This document shows, in pieces, positions 5,485 to 5,491 of a stretch of DNA of 5,491 nt (its first letter is position 1; each line of letters begins with the position of its first letter). The position numbers and the translations under genes were made by a program. The stretch spans positions 1 through 5,491 of the forward strand of contig JADFWK010000063.1 in the NCBI GenBank assembly GCA_015223015.1, in the 5' to 3' direction. The notes beneath the pieces were generated by a model. That model was not told the origin of the DNA. It was given only the letters and a program-made list of their open reading frames with translations, and made no database searches. This DNA is from Pseudomonadota bacterium (GTDB lineage Bacteria > Desulfobacterota > DSM-4660 > Desulfatiglandales > B25-G16).

Positions 5485-5491
5485 TAATGTC

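Larger units (their letters stand above)
5167..5491. other. Structured intergenic region upstream of the HD-domain gene
   Basis: If the HD-domain gene starts at 5166, these 325 bases hold no gene. They contain, from left to right, an AT-rich stretch (5167-5275), the interrupted inverted repeat (5276-5326), the 61-base near-palindrome (5342-5402), the shared 21-base motif (5435-5455) and a hairpin (5463-5484). In the AT-rich stretch a weak promoter-like pair for the - strand can be read, TTGTGG and TAAAAA 17 bases apart, but it is not convincing. Many structured elements packed side by side suggest a site that collects repeats. Confidence 0.5.

Overview
This is an ordinary chromosomal stretch from a bacterium, most likely a member of the Desulfobacterota (former Deltaproteobacteria). 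The pointers are an HflX with the long N-terminal extension I associate with Geobacter-type relatives, a Tat-exported ApbE, moderate GC content and structured intergenic repeats. The taxonomic call is an inference from protein style, not from a marker gene.

Layout. The left part is on the + strand: the last 71 codons of the replicative helicase DnaB (1-218), a short gap, then the GTPase HflX (about 270-1883). The rest is on the - strand, read from right to left: an HD-domain phosphohydrolase (start at 5166 or 5334, end 4375), the riboflavin kinase/FAD synthetase RibF (4309-3371), an unrecognised 94-residue protein (3301-3017) and the FAD:protein FMN transferase ApbE (2934-1870). hflX and apbE converge and their 3' ends overlap by 14 bases. 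Gaps between the - strand genes are 65-82 bases, so they could be read through as one unit, although possible internal promoters precede the small gene and apbE.

How the genes fit together. RibF makes FMN and FAD in the cytoplasm. ApbE uses FAD to attach FMN covalently to exported or membrane proteins. Finding both in one strand group suggests a flavin supply and flavinylation theme, but no ApbE target lies in the window. DnaB and HflX are housekeeping genes.

The right-hand 325 bases (5167-5491) are densely structured. They hold an inverted repeat interrupted by a short duplication, a 61-base near-palindrome, a hairpin, and one copy of a 21-base motif whose second copy (20/21 identical) sits upstream of the small unknown gene. 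The best points for a second look are that shared motif, the apparent ATA start of hflX, and a JAMM-like His/Ser/Asp pattern in the HflX extension. I see no CRISPR array, tRNA, rRNA, insertion sequence, phage or defence system, and no clearly novel multi-gene system.
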